Shown here: positions 1-8,121 of the stretch, in pieces
Position numbering within the stretch: position 1 is the stretch's first letter
Layout of the letters: every line of letters starts with the position of its first letter
DNA from: Azoarcus_F sp048158365
GTDB taxonomy: Bacteria; Pseudomonadota; Gammaproteobacteria; Burkholderiales; Rhodocyclaceae
NCBI GenBank assembly: GCA_048158365.1
Contig: JBLLNL010000008.1
Length of the DNA: 64,000 nucleotides
Direction: 5' to 3' (one strand)
Translations under genes and position numbers: made by a program
The notes under the pieces: model-generated
Told to the model about the DNA's origin: nothing
The model's database searches: none
The model's input: the letters and a program-made list of their open reading frames with translations, nothing else

Positions 1-303
1 GCGTGTCCACAACGCAAACTCGAACTTGAACTGCTGCGGCTCGGACAAGGTGATCGTGCGATACAACCAGTCCAGCGCCTTGCCATCGAGCTTCGGCTTC
101 GGCCCTGGCACCGGCTTGGCGCGCAGCGCATCGAGCCCACCTTCTCGGTAGTGGGTCAGCCATTCGTAAATGCGCGGACGCGAAAAACCCAGCGCCTGAA
201 TGACCACCTCCGGAGACTCGCCCGCTTCGACCCGTTGTACGGCCCGAATCCGAATCTCCTCCATCGCCTCGTGCGATATGGAACGACCGTCTCTTTTGCT
301 CAT
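1..303 (-). CDS. IS630-type transposase, N-terminal part (cut by window edge)
   Basis: The translation begins MSKRDGRSISHEAMEEIRIR and contains the helix-turn-helix region typical of IS630-family transposases, with SPEVVIQALGFSRPRIYEWL followed by a GGLDALRAKP linker. About 101 residues are visible and the DDE catalytic domain lies outside the window. The ATG at 303 is the first in frame and sits just inside the presumed terminal repeat. In this family the N-terminal helix-turn-helix binds the inverted repeats. Assignment to the family is from the characteristic linker and is fairly secure; completeness of the gene is unknown. Confidence 0.75.
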   Translation of the reverse strand, partial: MSKRDGRSISHEAMEEIRIRAVQRVEAGESPEVVIQALGFSRPRIYEWLTHYREGGLDALRAKPVPGPKPKLDGKALDWLYRTITLSEPQQFKFEFALWTR

Positions 304-351
304 GCGTCATTATCGCATGCCTATTCAGAGTTATGTACGGCAACCCACGTA
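1..351 (-). mobile_element. Partial IS630-type insertion sequence
   Basis: This is the 5' end of an IS630-type element that continues past the left edge of the window. Its transposase gene starts at 303, and the 48 bases upstream lead to a TA dinucleotide at 350-351, the target type expected for IS630/Tc1-mariner elements. Across this point the reading frame of the neighbouring IS5-type transposase is broken, so I infer that this element inserted into that one. The other end is not visible, so the boundary is inferred from the break and the TA only. Confidence 0.6.
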
Positions 352-1179
352 CTTCTTAGTAAGGGTGCCTTTGCGCTGGATCTGATTACGGTAACCCTTG
401 TCCTTGAGCCAGTCTTCACGCCCCTTGGACGTGTAGCCCCGGTCCGCATAGACGTCTCGGCTCGTGTTCAGTGTGTAGAACACGTTCTCGAAGTGCTGGC
501 TGTCGTGGGTGCTGGCCGTGCCTGTCTCGATCTTGTGGATGACCTTGTACTTCTTGTCGACGTTGATCGAGAGCTTGTAGCCGAAGTGGTTCTTGCCGTG
601 CTTCTGCGTCCAGGTCGCATCCGTGTCCTTCTGGCGCCGCTTGGCTGGCTTCCAGCCAGCCGGCATCGCACCTTCCTTGACGAGCTTGTTCTCTTCACGG
701 CTGTTGCGTTGCTCGGGTGCGGGCACCAGCGTCGCATCGACGATCTGACCGCCACGGGCGATGAAGCCGTGCTTGAGCAGTTGGGCCGTGACACCGCCGA
801 ACAGTACCTTCGCGCCGGCTTCGCCGATACGGTTCTCGAATGTCCAAACGGTGGTTCGATCCGGGATATTACTCACGTTGGCCAGACCGCAGAAGCGCTT
901 GTAGCTCATGCGGTCGAGCAGCTGATATTCCAACTGTTCATCCGAGAGGTTGTAAAGCCGCTTCAACACCAGAATACGTACCATCGTCTCTGTGGGATAC
1001 GGCGGACGACCGCCTTGCGGACTCACCGGACGCGGCGCCACCCGATCCACTTCCGCCGCCAACGCCGCGAAGTCGATATACGACTCGATCTCGGCCAGCG
1101 GATCTCCAAGCGTGTCGATCTTCTTGCGATGATGTTCATCGGCGAACAGGTCGGTTTTGATGGCGGTGCGCTTCTTCAC
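331..1179 (-). pseudogene. IS5-family transposase, 3'-truncated by the IS630 insertion
   Basis: The 282-residue product carries an IS5-family DDE core: IVDATLVPAP around the first Asp and YADRGYTSK around the second, after an N-terminal region rich in LSDEQLEYQL-type motifs. Family members usually end with a basic RVEHVFG-like block containing the catalytic Glu, which is missing. The last residues (YVGCRT) are read out of the IS630 end. I therefore call it a pseudogene: the frame is open but the catalytic C-terminus has been lost. Its start at 1179 gives the usual MKK-type beginning. Confidence 0.75.
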
Positions 1180-1235
1180 GGCTGGCGGCAGAGAACGAAA
1201 TCAAGACAATCGAATTTTACCAATCACAGAGGTGC

Positions 1236-1258
1236 CGAGGTTTTTCGAGGCGCCCTCT
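1236..1258 (-). repeat. Probable terminal inverted repeat of the truncated IS5-type element
   Basis: Read on the minus strand the segment begins GAGGGCGCCTCG and continues into an A-rich stretch, which resembles the GAGG-type ends of many IS5-family elements. It lies about 57 bases upstream of the transposase start, the expected place for the left end. The partner repeat was removed or displaced by the IS630 insertion, so it cannot be paired here. The stretch from 1259 to 1384 beyond it shows no gene or structure I can support. Confidence 0.4.
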
Positions 1259-1384
1259 ATCGAGTCTTGCCGCAGTCGACATCCATCACCAAGTGCACGG
1301 CCATCAAGACGGACCTTTAGGCTGCCTTCGCCATTTTGCAGCGGAACTCACTCAGCACCTTGCATGAATCGTGCTGGCGTCGTC

Positions 1385-2890
1385 TTACTTCTGGGGTCTT
1401 GAAATGGCTGAACGCACAATATCAGAATAGCTTTTGCTAAAAAGGAGGTTGGGATAAAGCGTGAACGAGGCGTAACAGATAATAAGAATTAGTCCTAACA
1501 TCACCGTTCCCTGGAAGGCACTGAGTTCCAACATGCGCAAAACGGCATAACCTAAAAGCGCAACTCCCGAACTGAAAATCAAAAATCGCAGCGAATCGAC
1601 GAGAATGCTGCTCCATAGTTGTATGGGGAGTTGAAGTATGTGCATCGCTCCTTGAATGCTTATTGTAAAATGAATAAATATTGAAATGGTTACGAGAAAA
1701 GCGACGCCTTCGAGGCCAAAACGCGAGCCTATAACCGCAGACGTTATGACAAGTACCGCATAGATAAATTGAATTAAGCTTCGACTTTTCAGATAGCCCA
1801 TAGCTTTGAAAACTGGGTCCGCTGCCTTGTATGCGGCACGCGCGGGCAGCGAGAGCGCAAGTATTTGTAGTGGAAGGATCATTCCCGCCCATGCTTCTCC
1901 TAGCAAGAATGTGACCAACGGATCTGCGAATATACAAACGGAAACAGCAATCGGAGTCGTAACTATAAAAAGTGACTTCACAGACAGCAGGAAGGGTTCG
2001 GACAGTTTACCAACTTCGGATTGCCGCTTGGAAAATATAGGGTATAAAATATTGCTTAATACACCAGCCGTCTGTGTGGCCGGCGCGACAATTATCTGGA
2101 ATATGCGGCCGTAATAGCCTAGTGCCTCGGCACCTAGAAACTTACCGACTATTAAGTTATCGATTTGGGTTGCAGCGTAGTTTAGAATTCTTGCGACGCT
2201 AAACCAGAATCCGAAATAGAACATTCGTAGAAAGGCCTGATTATCCCAGGGTGCAATTACGTCATAAGGCGTAAGTGCTCGTAACAACGCTGACCGAGTG
2301 AATTGCTGCACGACAGCGCCAACTATTACGGCGACTCCGCCGAATCCATTTACAGCCATTGGGATTGCTGTCAATACATAGCCTAGGATTAAGGCGAAAA
2401 AATCAAGCTGAGCAACTTTGGTAAAAAGGTGCTTACGGTATGCAAGTGCCTCAAATACAGACCCATAGGCACGCGCGATGAAGGTTGCGCCGCCTAATAC
2501 AATCAAAGTACCAAGTTCTGGCATGTTCATCATATCGGCGATGCGAGCGGAATTAGCATAAAGTAGTGCATAAATCAGCGTCGCAACACCTACCGAAAAG
2601 TACAATGCAGTCGCAATAAATGGTTTGCGAATTCTTTTCCTTTGAATTAAAGCCTGAGCGAGGCCAAGTTCTGTAAATATATGGGAAAAAGCGATGATGG
2701 CAAGTGTTGCCGTGACAACACCATATTCCTCCGCGCCGATATACCTGGCCACGATTAGCACGGAAAACGCTTGCGCTACAAGGCTTAGGAGCCCAAATGC
2801 TGTGCCGATACCTACTATTCGCGTAAGCTTCACTGGTGTTGGATTGGTTGCTTGAAATAATACTAAGGAAGCACTGAACAAACGAGGCAC
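1385..2890 (-). CDS. O-antigen/polysaccharide flippase (Wzx/MOP superfamily)
   Basis: This 501-residue protein is almost entirely hydrophobic, with about 12-14 predicted membrane helices and the polar signature regions of oligosaccharide flippases (IGAEEYGVVTATLAI near the N-terminus and FYFGFWFSVARILNYAATQIDN in the middle). Such proteins move undecaprenyl-pyrophosphate-linked sugar repeats across the inner membrane. The track start is GTG at 2890; a GTG at 2833 would begin VKLTRIVGIG and fits the family N-terminus better, but neither has a clear ribosome-binding site. The gene is visibly richer in A and T than its surroundings and is bracketed by insertion sequences, which suggests it was acquired. 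No polymerase or glycosyltransferase genes lie beside it. Confidence 0.85.
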   Translation of the reverse strand: MPRLFSASLVLFQATNPTPVKLTRIVGIGTAFGLLSLVAQAFSVLIVARYIGAEEYGVVTATLAIIAFSHIFTELGLAQALIQRKRIRKPFIATALYFSVGVATLIYALLYANSARIADMMNMPELGTLIVLGGATFIARAYGSVFEALAYRKHLFTKVAQLDFFALILGYVLTAIPMAVNGFGGVAVIVGAVVQQFTRSALLRALTPYDVIAPWDNQAFLRMFYFGFWFSVARILNYAATQIDNLIVGKFLGAEALGYYGRIFQIIVAPATQTAGVLSNILYPIFSKRQSEVGKLSEPFLLSVKSLFIVTTPIAVSVCIFADPLVTFLLGEAWAGMILPLQILALSLPARAAYKAADPVFKAMGYLKSRSLIQFIYAVLVITSAVIGSRFGLEGVAFLVTISIFIHFTISIQGAMHILQLPIQLWSSILVDSLRFLIFSSGVALLGYAVLRMLELSAFQGTVMLGLILIICYASFTLYPNLLFSKSYSDIVRSAISRPQK

Positions 2891-3012
2891 GACATGGCCA
2901 ATGCGGCCGGAGTGGCCGAATGCGTCAGCGGTTCACCGCGAAGTGCCGTTCTAGGCGTTCGAATCGGCTCGATCATGCAGGACTTCACCGAAGACTCCTC
3001 ATTTTCGGCCCT

Positions 3013-3996
3013 TCAGGACGCACCTTGGCTGTGGAGCGCTATGGGTCGCCGTCGCGCCATCACCAGATTGGCCAAGCCGAACAGCGAGAACAGTTGTGCG
3101 GTGTTCTTGGCCAGGCCCCGGTAGCGGGTCTTGCGATGACGAAACAGGTTCTTCACGACATGGAACGGATGCTCGACCTTCGCGCGGATGCGCGCCTTGG
3201 CCTGTTCGTACTGCTCGAGCAACCGGCCCAACCGATCCGTGCCCAGCACCTTGCGCTTGCCCGGGCGCATGGCCACGTGCCAGTTGATCTGCGAGCCTTT
3301 GTTCTCTTCACGCTTCTCCACGCCCTGATAGCCCGCGTCACCCAGTGCATCGGTCTCATCACCATGGAGCAGCGCATGCGCTTGGGTGACGTCCGAGACG
3401 TTGGCTGCGGTGCCCACGAGCGTATGGACCAGACCGGAGTCGGCATCGACACCAATGTGCGCCTTCATCCCGAAGTGCCACTGGTTGCCTTTCTTGGCCT
3501 GATGCATCTCGGGGTCTCGTGCCTGGTCCCGGTTCTTGGTCGAGGGCGGTGCGGCGATAATCGTCGCATCGACGATCGTGCCCTCGCGCATCATCAGACC
3601 CTTCTGCGCAAGATGGCCATTGATCGTCTCGAAGATCCTTCGGGTCAGTGCGTGGGTCTCGAGCAGGCGTCGGAACTTCAGCAGCGTGGTCGCATCGGGT
3701 GCGGACTCGCGCGCCAGATCAATACCGATGAAGCGGCGGATCGATTGACTGTCGTAGATCGCGTCCTCGATCCCCTCGTCCGACAGTCCGAAGCACTGCT
3801 GTGCCACGTAAATGCGCAGCATGCGTTCGCGACCGATCTGTGGACGACCCCGGCCTTCGCCCTTCGGGTAGAACGGTTCGAGTTCAGCCACCAGCGCCGA
3901 CCAAGGCGCCACTGTCTCGATCTCGCCCAGAAACCAGTCGCGGCGTGTCAGTTTCTTCTTCGCACAGTGCTTAGGATCGGAACAGCTCGATTGCAT
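3013..3996 (-). CDS. IS5-group transposase (InsH-like)
   Basis: The protein has the IS5-group layout: a short N-terminal region, IVDATIIAAPPSTKNRDQ carrying the first catalytic Asp, KKGNQWHFGMKAHIGVD, the second Asp in GDAGYQGVEKR, and the catalytic Glu in AKVEHPFHVVK. I chose the start at 3996 (MQSSCSDPKH) because it gives 327 residues, the size of IS5 InsH; an upstream ATG at 4092 would add 32 residues with no family resemblance. It appears intact. I could not identify the terminal repeats with confidence, so the element borders (roughly 2950-4150) remain open. It separates the flippase gene from the wzz-like gene. Confidence 0.85.
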   Translation of the reverse strand: MQSSCSDPKHCAKKKLTRRDWFLGEIETVAPWSALVAELEPFYPKGEGRGRPQIGRERMLRIYVAQQCFGLSDEGIEDAIYDSQSIRRFIGIDLARESAPDATTLLKFRRLLETHALTRRIFETINGHLAQKGLMMREGTIVDATIIAAPPSTKNRDQARDPEMHQAKKGNQWHFGMKAHIGVDADSGLVHTLVGTAANVSDVTQAHALLHGDETDALGDAGYQGVEKREENKGSQINWHVAMRPGKRKVLGTDRLGRLLEQYEQAKARIRAKVEHPFHVVKNLFRHRKTRYRGLAKNTAQLFSLFGLANLVMARRRPIALHSQGAS

Positions 3997-4184
3997 AGGG
4001 TGTCTCAGTGTCGATCTGCTGATGCTATTATCCCAGATCGCACCCGGCCACAGGACAGTGCGCTCGGAATAAATCAGCGCTTCCTTAAACATGGGCGACT
4101 CGATTTGCTCTGAATGCGCGCGCGAAGCGAGTGTGTCGCCAGTTCAGTATGCGCGAGCCAATTCTAGCCGGAGCGCCATGTTGA

Positions 4185-5021
4185 TTACGCTCTGGCAGCG
4201 CCTCTGGACTTTGCAGCAAACTCGGCCACAAACGCCAGCATGACGCCACCCATCACCCCGAGCACTGCGGACAAGGCCAGGATGAGTGCCTTCTTCGGTT
4301 TCGACGGCTTCGCTGGAGCCGTGATTTTCCCGAGCAACTCGGTCGGTCGTGTTTGCGGCGGTAGAAGTTTCTGGGCGAGTGCAGGTTGCTCCGAATCGAG
4401 TGCGCGGATCAAAGTCGATATCCGGCTGAGTTCCATCATCATGAACGATGCTTGCACGGCATCCTGCTGGCTGAGTCGCTCCATCAACTGGCTGGCATTC
4501 TCATACTGCTTCTGCAATGAGGCCCCCTGAAGGTCGAGATTCGCCAAACGTTCCGTCAGCAGCGTCATGTTGCGCTGGTAGATGTCACTGTGGTTCGCCT
4601 TGATCTCCTCCATGACTTCGGTCAGTAATCTGGCCGCGTCTTCCGGGTGATCCCCCTCGGCGACGAGTTCGATCGTGGTGGCAACACCTCGCTGGGCGGC
4701 TGCCTTGGTCAGGAACGGACGAGGGCGTTTGACGCCGGTCGCCACGTCCTCCCCATGCAGCGCGATCAGCCGCGATGACAGTTCGTCGGCATTCTCGATC
4801 TGCTGCGAAACCACCTGGCCGATTCGCAGTTTGACGCTTGCTTCATAGACGGGTGCCTGCAGATAGGCAAAGGCGGCTCCACCAACTACGCACAGCACGA
4901 AGAACAACACAATCAGCGCCTTGCGTTTGACCAGGATGTCCCACAGCTCGATGAGACTGATTTCGTCGTCGGGGTAGGCTTGATTGACGGATTGTGCGAT
5001 CGACATCGGCTGTTGCGGCAT
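4185..5021 (-). CDS. wzz: Wzz-family polysaccharide chain-length regulator
   Basis: The 278-residue product has the standard Wzz plan: a cytoplasmic start, a first membrane segment at about residues 35-55 (ALIVLFFVLCVVGGAAFAYL) preceded by the EISLIELWDILVKRK motif, a long periplasmic coiled-coil-rich region (residues 60-240), and a second membrane helix near the C-terminus preceded by PAKPSKPKKA. Wzz oligomers in the inner membrane set the modal length of O-antigen made by the Wzy pathway. Together with the flippase gene upstream it points to Wzx/Wzy-type O-antigen, though Wzy is not in view. The start at 5021 lacks a clear ribosome-binding site and lies in a hairpin; MSIAQ at 5006 is an alternative. 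Confidence 0.85.
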   Translation of the reverse strand: MPQQPMSIAQSVNQAYPDDEISLIELWDILVKRKALIVLFFVLCVVGGAAFAYLQAPVYEASVKLRIGQVVSQQIENADELSSRLIALHGEDVATGVKRPRPFLTKAAAQRGVATTIELVAEGDHPEDAARLLTEVMEEIKANHSDIYQRNMTLLTERLANLDLQGASLQKQYENASQLMERLSQQDAVQASFMMMELSRISTLIRALDSEQPALAQKLLPPQTRPTELLGKITAPAKPSKPKKALILALSAVLGVMGGVMLAFVAEFAAKSRGAARA

Positions 5022-5037
5022 TCGGGAAAACCCGAAT
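5020..5037 (-). repeat. Hairpin overlapping the wzz start codon
   Basis: A perfect 7-bp inverted repeat (ATTCGGG / CCCGAAT) with an AAAA loop includes two bases of the proposed start codon of the wzz-like gene. In RNA this would pair around the initiation region. Whether it has a role or is chance cannot be told from the sequence. From about 5038 to 5291 I see no gene. Confidence 0.4.
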
Positions 5038-5291
5038 TATGTCATTTCGACGAGCGTCCGGGTTTGGTTTGTACCCAAGATAGTGCTTTTCACGCCGCGC
5101 TGGACGGGTTGCGCCCCGATATCCAGATTTTCAAGCGTGGCCTGATGCCTTCCGCCGGGTCGGGGCGCGTCAGCCCCTACCCGGCAGACAGTTCATCCGG
5201 CAAGCCGGAGATCAGTGTTTTCGGACACATGGCGTATCGCTCCGGGGGCAGCGATGGACCTCGCGTCGGTGTCGAATGCGAACCCGCGAGC

Positions 5292-5508
5292 TTACGCAGC
5301 CTCGAGCAGTGAGGCGTTTACCCGCACCAGCACGTCGTCCCACGGTACGAACACATGGCCGGCATCATCCTTTTCGACCAGGCCGTGTTCGATCAACTTC
5401 TGCACGTCGGCATGGACGTTCGAATAGTTGCGTGCAAGCGCCTTGGCGACGGCCTACTTCGATGAGCGTCCACGTCGGATCTGTGCGGAAATCGAGCGCA
5501 GCCAACAT
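5292..5508 (-). pseudogene. Frameshifted winged-helix regulator remnant
   Basis: In one minus-strand frame the stretch ending at 5292 reads AVAKALARNYSNVHADVQKL followed by IEHGLVEKDDAGHVFVPWDD and VLVRVNASLLEAA, then a stop. This is the recognition helix, wing and C-terminal tail of a widespread family of small wHTH regulators, often found beside toxin genes. The upstream part (MLAALDFRTDPTWTLIE) is in another frame, and the middle of the N-terminal domain is missing, so the gene is both shortened and frameshifted near 5450. It is a relic, adjacent to a TacA/GNAT locus but on the other strand. Confidence 0.6.
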
Positions 5509-5524
5509 CGGGTATCGATTTAGT

Positions 5525-5553
5525 TTGTCAGTACGATATCCGGACGTTAAGAT
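5525..5553 (+). promoter_or_regulatory. Putative sigma-70 promoter for the TacA/GNAT pair
   Basis: TTGTCA at 5525-5530 and TAAGAT at 5548-5553 are separated by 17 bases, a good match to a sigma-70 promoter, and lie about 30 bases upstream of the antitoxin ATG at 5582. This is a pattern match only. Confidence 0.5.
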
Positions 5554-5581
5554 GGGGCTGTGTCACAATCTCGAGGTCGTC

Positions 5582-5860
5582 ATGAGCGCCGTGAATCATT
5601 CAAAAACCGAACGTATCGATGTGCGGGCCAGCGGCACCGTCAAGCAGTTGCTGCAGGAGGCGGCGCGTGCGTGTCACAAGAACGTCAGCGAGTTCTTGCT
5701 GGATGCCGGGGTGACGGCAGCCAACCAGGCCTTGGCCGACCGTCGCCGTTTTGTCGTGAGCGAAGACCAATGGCAGGCCTTTCAGGAGGCGTTGGATCGC
5801 CCCGTTCAGGCCAAGCCGCGCCTGAAGAAGCTGCTCGGCGAGCCTGGAGTGCTGGATTGA
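5582..5860 (+). CDS. DUF1778-type (TacA-like) antitoxin
   Basis: The 92-residue protein begins with a ribbon-helix-helix region (KTERIDVRASGTVKQLLQEA, then KNVSEFLLDAG) and ends with a region predicted to bind the toxin (FVVSEDQWQAFQEAL). This is the layout of DUF1778/TacA antitoxins, which neutralise GNAT toxins and repress their own operon. The ATG at 5582 was chosen because it puts the RHH strand at the N-terminus. The gene overlaps the following GNAT gene by 4 bases, the usual arrangement for this type II system. Confidence 0.85.
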   Translation: MSAVNHSKTERIDVRASGTVKQLLQEAARACHKNVSEFLLDAGVTAANQALADRRRFVVSEDQWQAFQEALDRPVQAKPRLKKLLGEPGVLD

Positions 5861-6363
5861 GTGCAGCGTATGAGCCGGTCCGCAAGCTCTCGGCGGCGGA
5901 CGCGGTCGAGCAGTTCGATTGTGGCCAGCCCGCGCTCGATCATTTTCTGCAGCGCTACGCCCTGCTCAATCAGAAAGCCAACAGCGCGCAAACCTACGTC
6001 TGCTGCCTGCGCGGCGAGGTGGTGGGCTTTTATAGTCTGGCGGTCGGAAGCGTCGATCCGGACGATGCGCCGACGCGGGTCATGAAGGGTCTGGCGCGAC
6101 ATCCCGTACGGGTCATGATTCTGGCGCGGCTCGCGGTCGATCGGAATCATCAGGGCAGGGGGCTTGGCAGAGCGCTGCTGAAGGATGCATTGCTACGTAC
6201 CGTGCAGGCTGCCGACATTGCGGGTATTCGTTGGCTGTTGGTGCATGCCAAGGACGAGTCGGCGCGACAGTGGTATGCGTCGTGGGATTTCGAGCCGAGC
6301 CCGACCGATCCCTATCATCTGTTTTTGATGCTCAAGGATCTGAAGGGGGCGCTGAGCGGTTGA
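5857..6363 (+). CDS. GNAT-fold acetyltransferase toxin (TacT/AtaT-like)
   Basis: This 168-residue protein has the GNAT acetyl-CoA site in LAVDRNHQGRGLGRALL (the R/Q-x-x-G-x-G/A motif) and the N-terminal FDCGQPALDHFL motif common to tRNA-acetylating toxins. Such toxins acetylate the amino group of charged tRNA and stop translation. No ATG or GTG fits the frame at the junction, so I take the TTG at 5857, which overlaps the antitoxin stop and gives the family length. Catalytic Tyr is probably in QWYASWDFEP. Function as a toxin is by family and context. Confidence 0.85.
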   Translation: MSAAYEPVRKLSAADAVEQFDCGQPALDHFLQRYALLNQKANSAQTYVCCLRGEVVGFYSLAVGSVDPDDAPTRVMKGLARHPVRVMILARLAVDRNHQGRGLGRALLKDALLRTVQAADIAGIRWLLVHAKDESARQWYASWDFEPSPTDPYHLFLMLKDLKGALSG

Positions 6364-6444
6364 AGGCAATCTGAGACACTGATTTCGCCTGGTGTCGGAA
6401 ATGAGTGTGCTTGTATGGGCCGGAATACACTGCGCTGCCGCTTT

Positions 6445-6461
6445 GCCGGCACAAGGCCGGC
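6445..6461. repeat. GCCGGC hairpin between convergent genes
   Basis: GCCGGC, a 5-base ACAAG loop, and GCCGGC again form a perfect short hairpin in the gap between the GNAT toxin gene and the convergent Fic gene. It may end transcription from either side or be a REP-type repeat; there is no T-run. Confidence 0.4.
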
Positions 6462-6468
6462 CCACCGC

Positions 6469-8016
6469 CTACTCCGCCTCGAACGCGCGGGCGATTTCGG
6501 CTTCCAGCAGGCTGACCTCTTCGTCGCTGAGCGCGGCGAGTTCGTTTCTCCGGCGCCGGGCGGGGAGCTTCATGCCGTTCTGGATGACCCACATGATCAG
6601 ATCGCGCGCGCGGTTTTGCGGCATGTCGAGGTGTTGGGCAATCGAAGTGAGCGCACGATCGTGGCACTGGAGGTAGCGCACTTCCTGCGGCAGGACATCG
6701 GTGACGGTGTGTGCCACGCAGGCATAGAGGAATTCCGCCAGGTGGGTGTAATCGCCGTAGCGATACAGGTCGGCGGTGTCGTTGCGCACGACGACGTTGC
6801 GCTGTGCGTCGGGCGTCCAGTCGATGAAGGGCATGAGCCGGCTGCTGTGCGTGCGCAGGGCTTCGCGGTAATCATCGATGCGATCGAGCATGACAGCTGA
6901 CACGGGGAACACGAGTCCGGTTGGGGCGAATGAACGCTCTGCGAGCAGGTGGTGGATGAGTGCGCGATGCAGCCGACCGTTGCCGTCTTCGAACGGATGG
7001 ATGAAGACGAAACCGAAGGCGATCAGGGTGGCATGGATGATCGGGTCGATGCCGCTTGTACCAAGCATGCGGTGAGTGTCGAGCAGGCCGGCGAGGAGTT
7101 CGGGCAGGTCGGGCGCGCGTGCACCGATGAATTCCGGGACGGGGTCGCCGAAGCGGTCGCGGTCGCCGAGGAAAACGCCCTGTGTGCGCAATCCTTTGGC
7201 GACGAAACGATCGCCCTGGATGAGTGCGTCATGCATGCGGAGCATTTCGTCGATCGACAGGGCGCGCTGGCCCGCTTGCTGGATCACATGGGCCCAGCGT
7301 TCGATGCGGTTGCGAGCCGGGCGTTCGCCCTCGATGGCGAACGAGGCGCGGCTGTCGGCCAGCACCAGAAAACTCGCCGCGCGCCGCCAGACATCCTGCG
7401 CGGTGCGTCCCATGGTGCGTTTGGCTTGCTGATCGAGCGCCTGTCCGACGAAGGCGTCGAGCACCGGCGTGCGACGCACGAGCGGACAGAAGGCAGCGTT
7501 GCCGGGCAGGTTGTTCAGAATCTTGTGGCGCGCCTCGCGCAACCAACTGGAAGGCTGGCCGACGAAATACTTCTCGGCATCCAGCAGCGGGATGTAGTGC
7601 ACGCTGCGGGCAAGATCGGGAAGAGGTAGTGTCTGTCCGGTCAGCCACTCGTACAGAAACCACAGGCGCCGGGCGCTCTGTCCAGCCGGATTGCGACCGA
7701 CGATCCCTGCGACCGCATCCGCACCGAGTCGTTTGAAGACCCGGGAAAGGATAAGCAGGTCTAGTGTTTCGTGCTTGAGTGCGAACGCCAGGTGGCCGGC
7801 CGGGTCGTCATCAGGGCGGTAGCGTCGATCGAAGACGCGGATCCCTTTCTCCGTGCGTACGCTGCCGCGCACATGACTATCCAGCACTGCGCACTCGACC
7901 TCCAGCGGTGCCTCCAAGCCCAGCCCGCGCAGCAGCGCCGCGTAGCCGACCCAACTCCGCGAGGCGTCGAGCGCAAGGGCGTGCGTGTCGAAGTGGGGGG
8001 GTAAAGGCTGGGGCAT
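6469..8016 (-). CDS. Fic-domain protein with N-terminal inhibitory motif
   Basis: The 515-residue product has a canonical Fic active site, HPFEDGNGRLHR, at about residues 340-351; the His is catalytic and the motif binds the phosphates of ATP. About 110 residues earlier lies SFAIEG (about 225-230), matching the [S/T]xxxE[G/N] inhibitory helix of class II Fic proteins, whose Glu blocks productive ATP binding. A C-terminal helical region follows that may carry a winged helix. Fic enzymes usually AMPylate target proteins. The start at 8016 is the first ATG; a GTG at 8118, just past the upstream gene, would add 34 residues. Target unknown. Confidence 0.85.
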   Translation of the reverse strand: MPQPLPPHFDTHALALDASRSWVGYAALLRGLGLEAPLEVECAVLDSHVRGSVRTEKGIRVFDRRYRPDDDPAGHLAFALKHETLDLLILSRVFKRLGADAVAGIVGRNPAGQSARRLWFLYEWLTGQTLPLPDLARSVHYIPLLDAEKYFVGQPSSWLREARHKILNNLPGNAAFCPLVRRTPVLDAFVGQALDQQAKRTMGRTAQDVWRRAASFLVLADSRASFAIEGERPARNRIERWAHVIQQAGQRALSIDEMLRMHDALIQGDRFVAKGLRTQGVFLGDRDRFGDPVPEFIGARAPDLPELLAGLLDTHRMLGTSGIDPIIHATLIAFGFVFIHPFEDGNGRLHRALIHHLLAERSFAPTGLVFPVSAVMLDRIDDYREALRTHSSRLMPFIDWTPDAQRNVVVRNDTADLYRYGDYTHLAEFLYACVAHTVTDVLPQEVRYLQCHDRALTSIAQHLDMPQNRARDLIMWVIQNGMKLPARRRRNELAALSDEEVSLLEAEIARAFEAE

Positions 8017-8121
8017 GGGTGGAGCGGGCTTGACCCCGTCGAAAAGAATGCGTTGATGTCGAATTATCTCCGCTTTTTGCCGGCCATGTCGAAAAACACG
8101 CGCAAGCGCTGCCTGCACGCC

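Noticed and set aside
151..1320. Long plus-strand ORF across the IS region (389 aa)
   Set aside because: It is the antisense of the IS5 transposase and runs across the IS630 junction; no family resemblance.
2906..2975. tRNA-like stretch (GCCGGAGTGGCCGAATG ... GTTCGAATCGGC) after the flippase gene
   Set aside because: It resembles the D-arm and T-loop of a Ser/Leu tRNA, but the anticodon stem-loop does not form a 7-base loop, the T-stem has mismatches and the acceptor arms pair over only about five bases. At most it is a decayed fragment.
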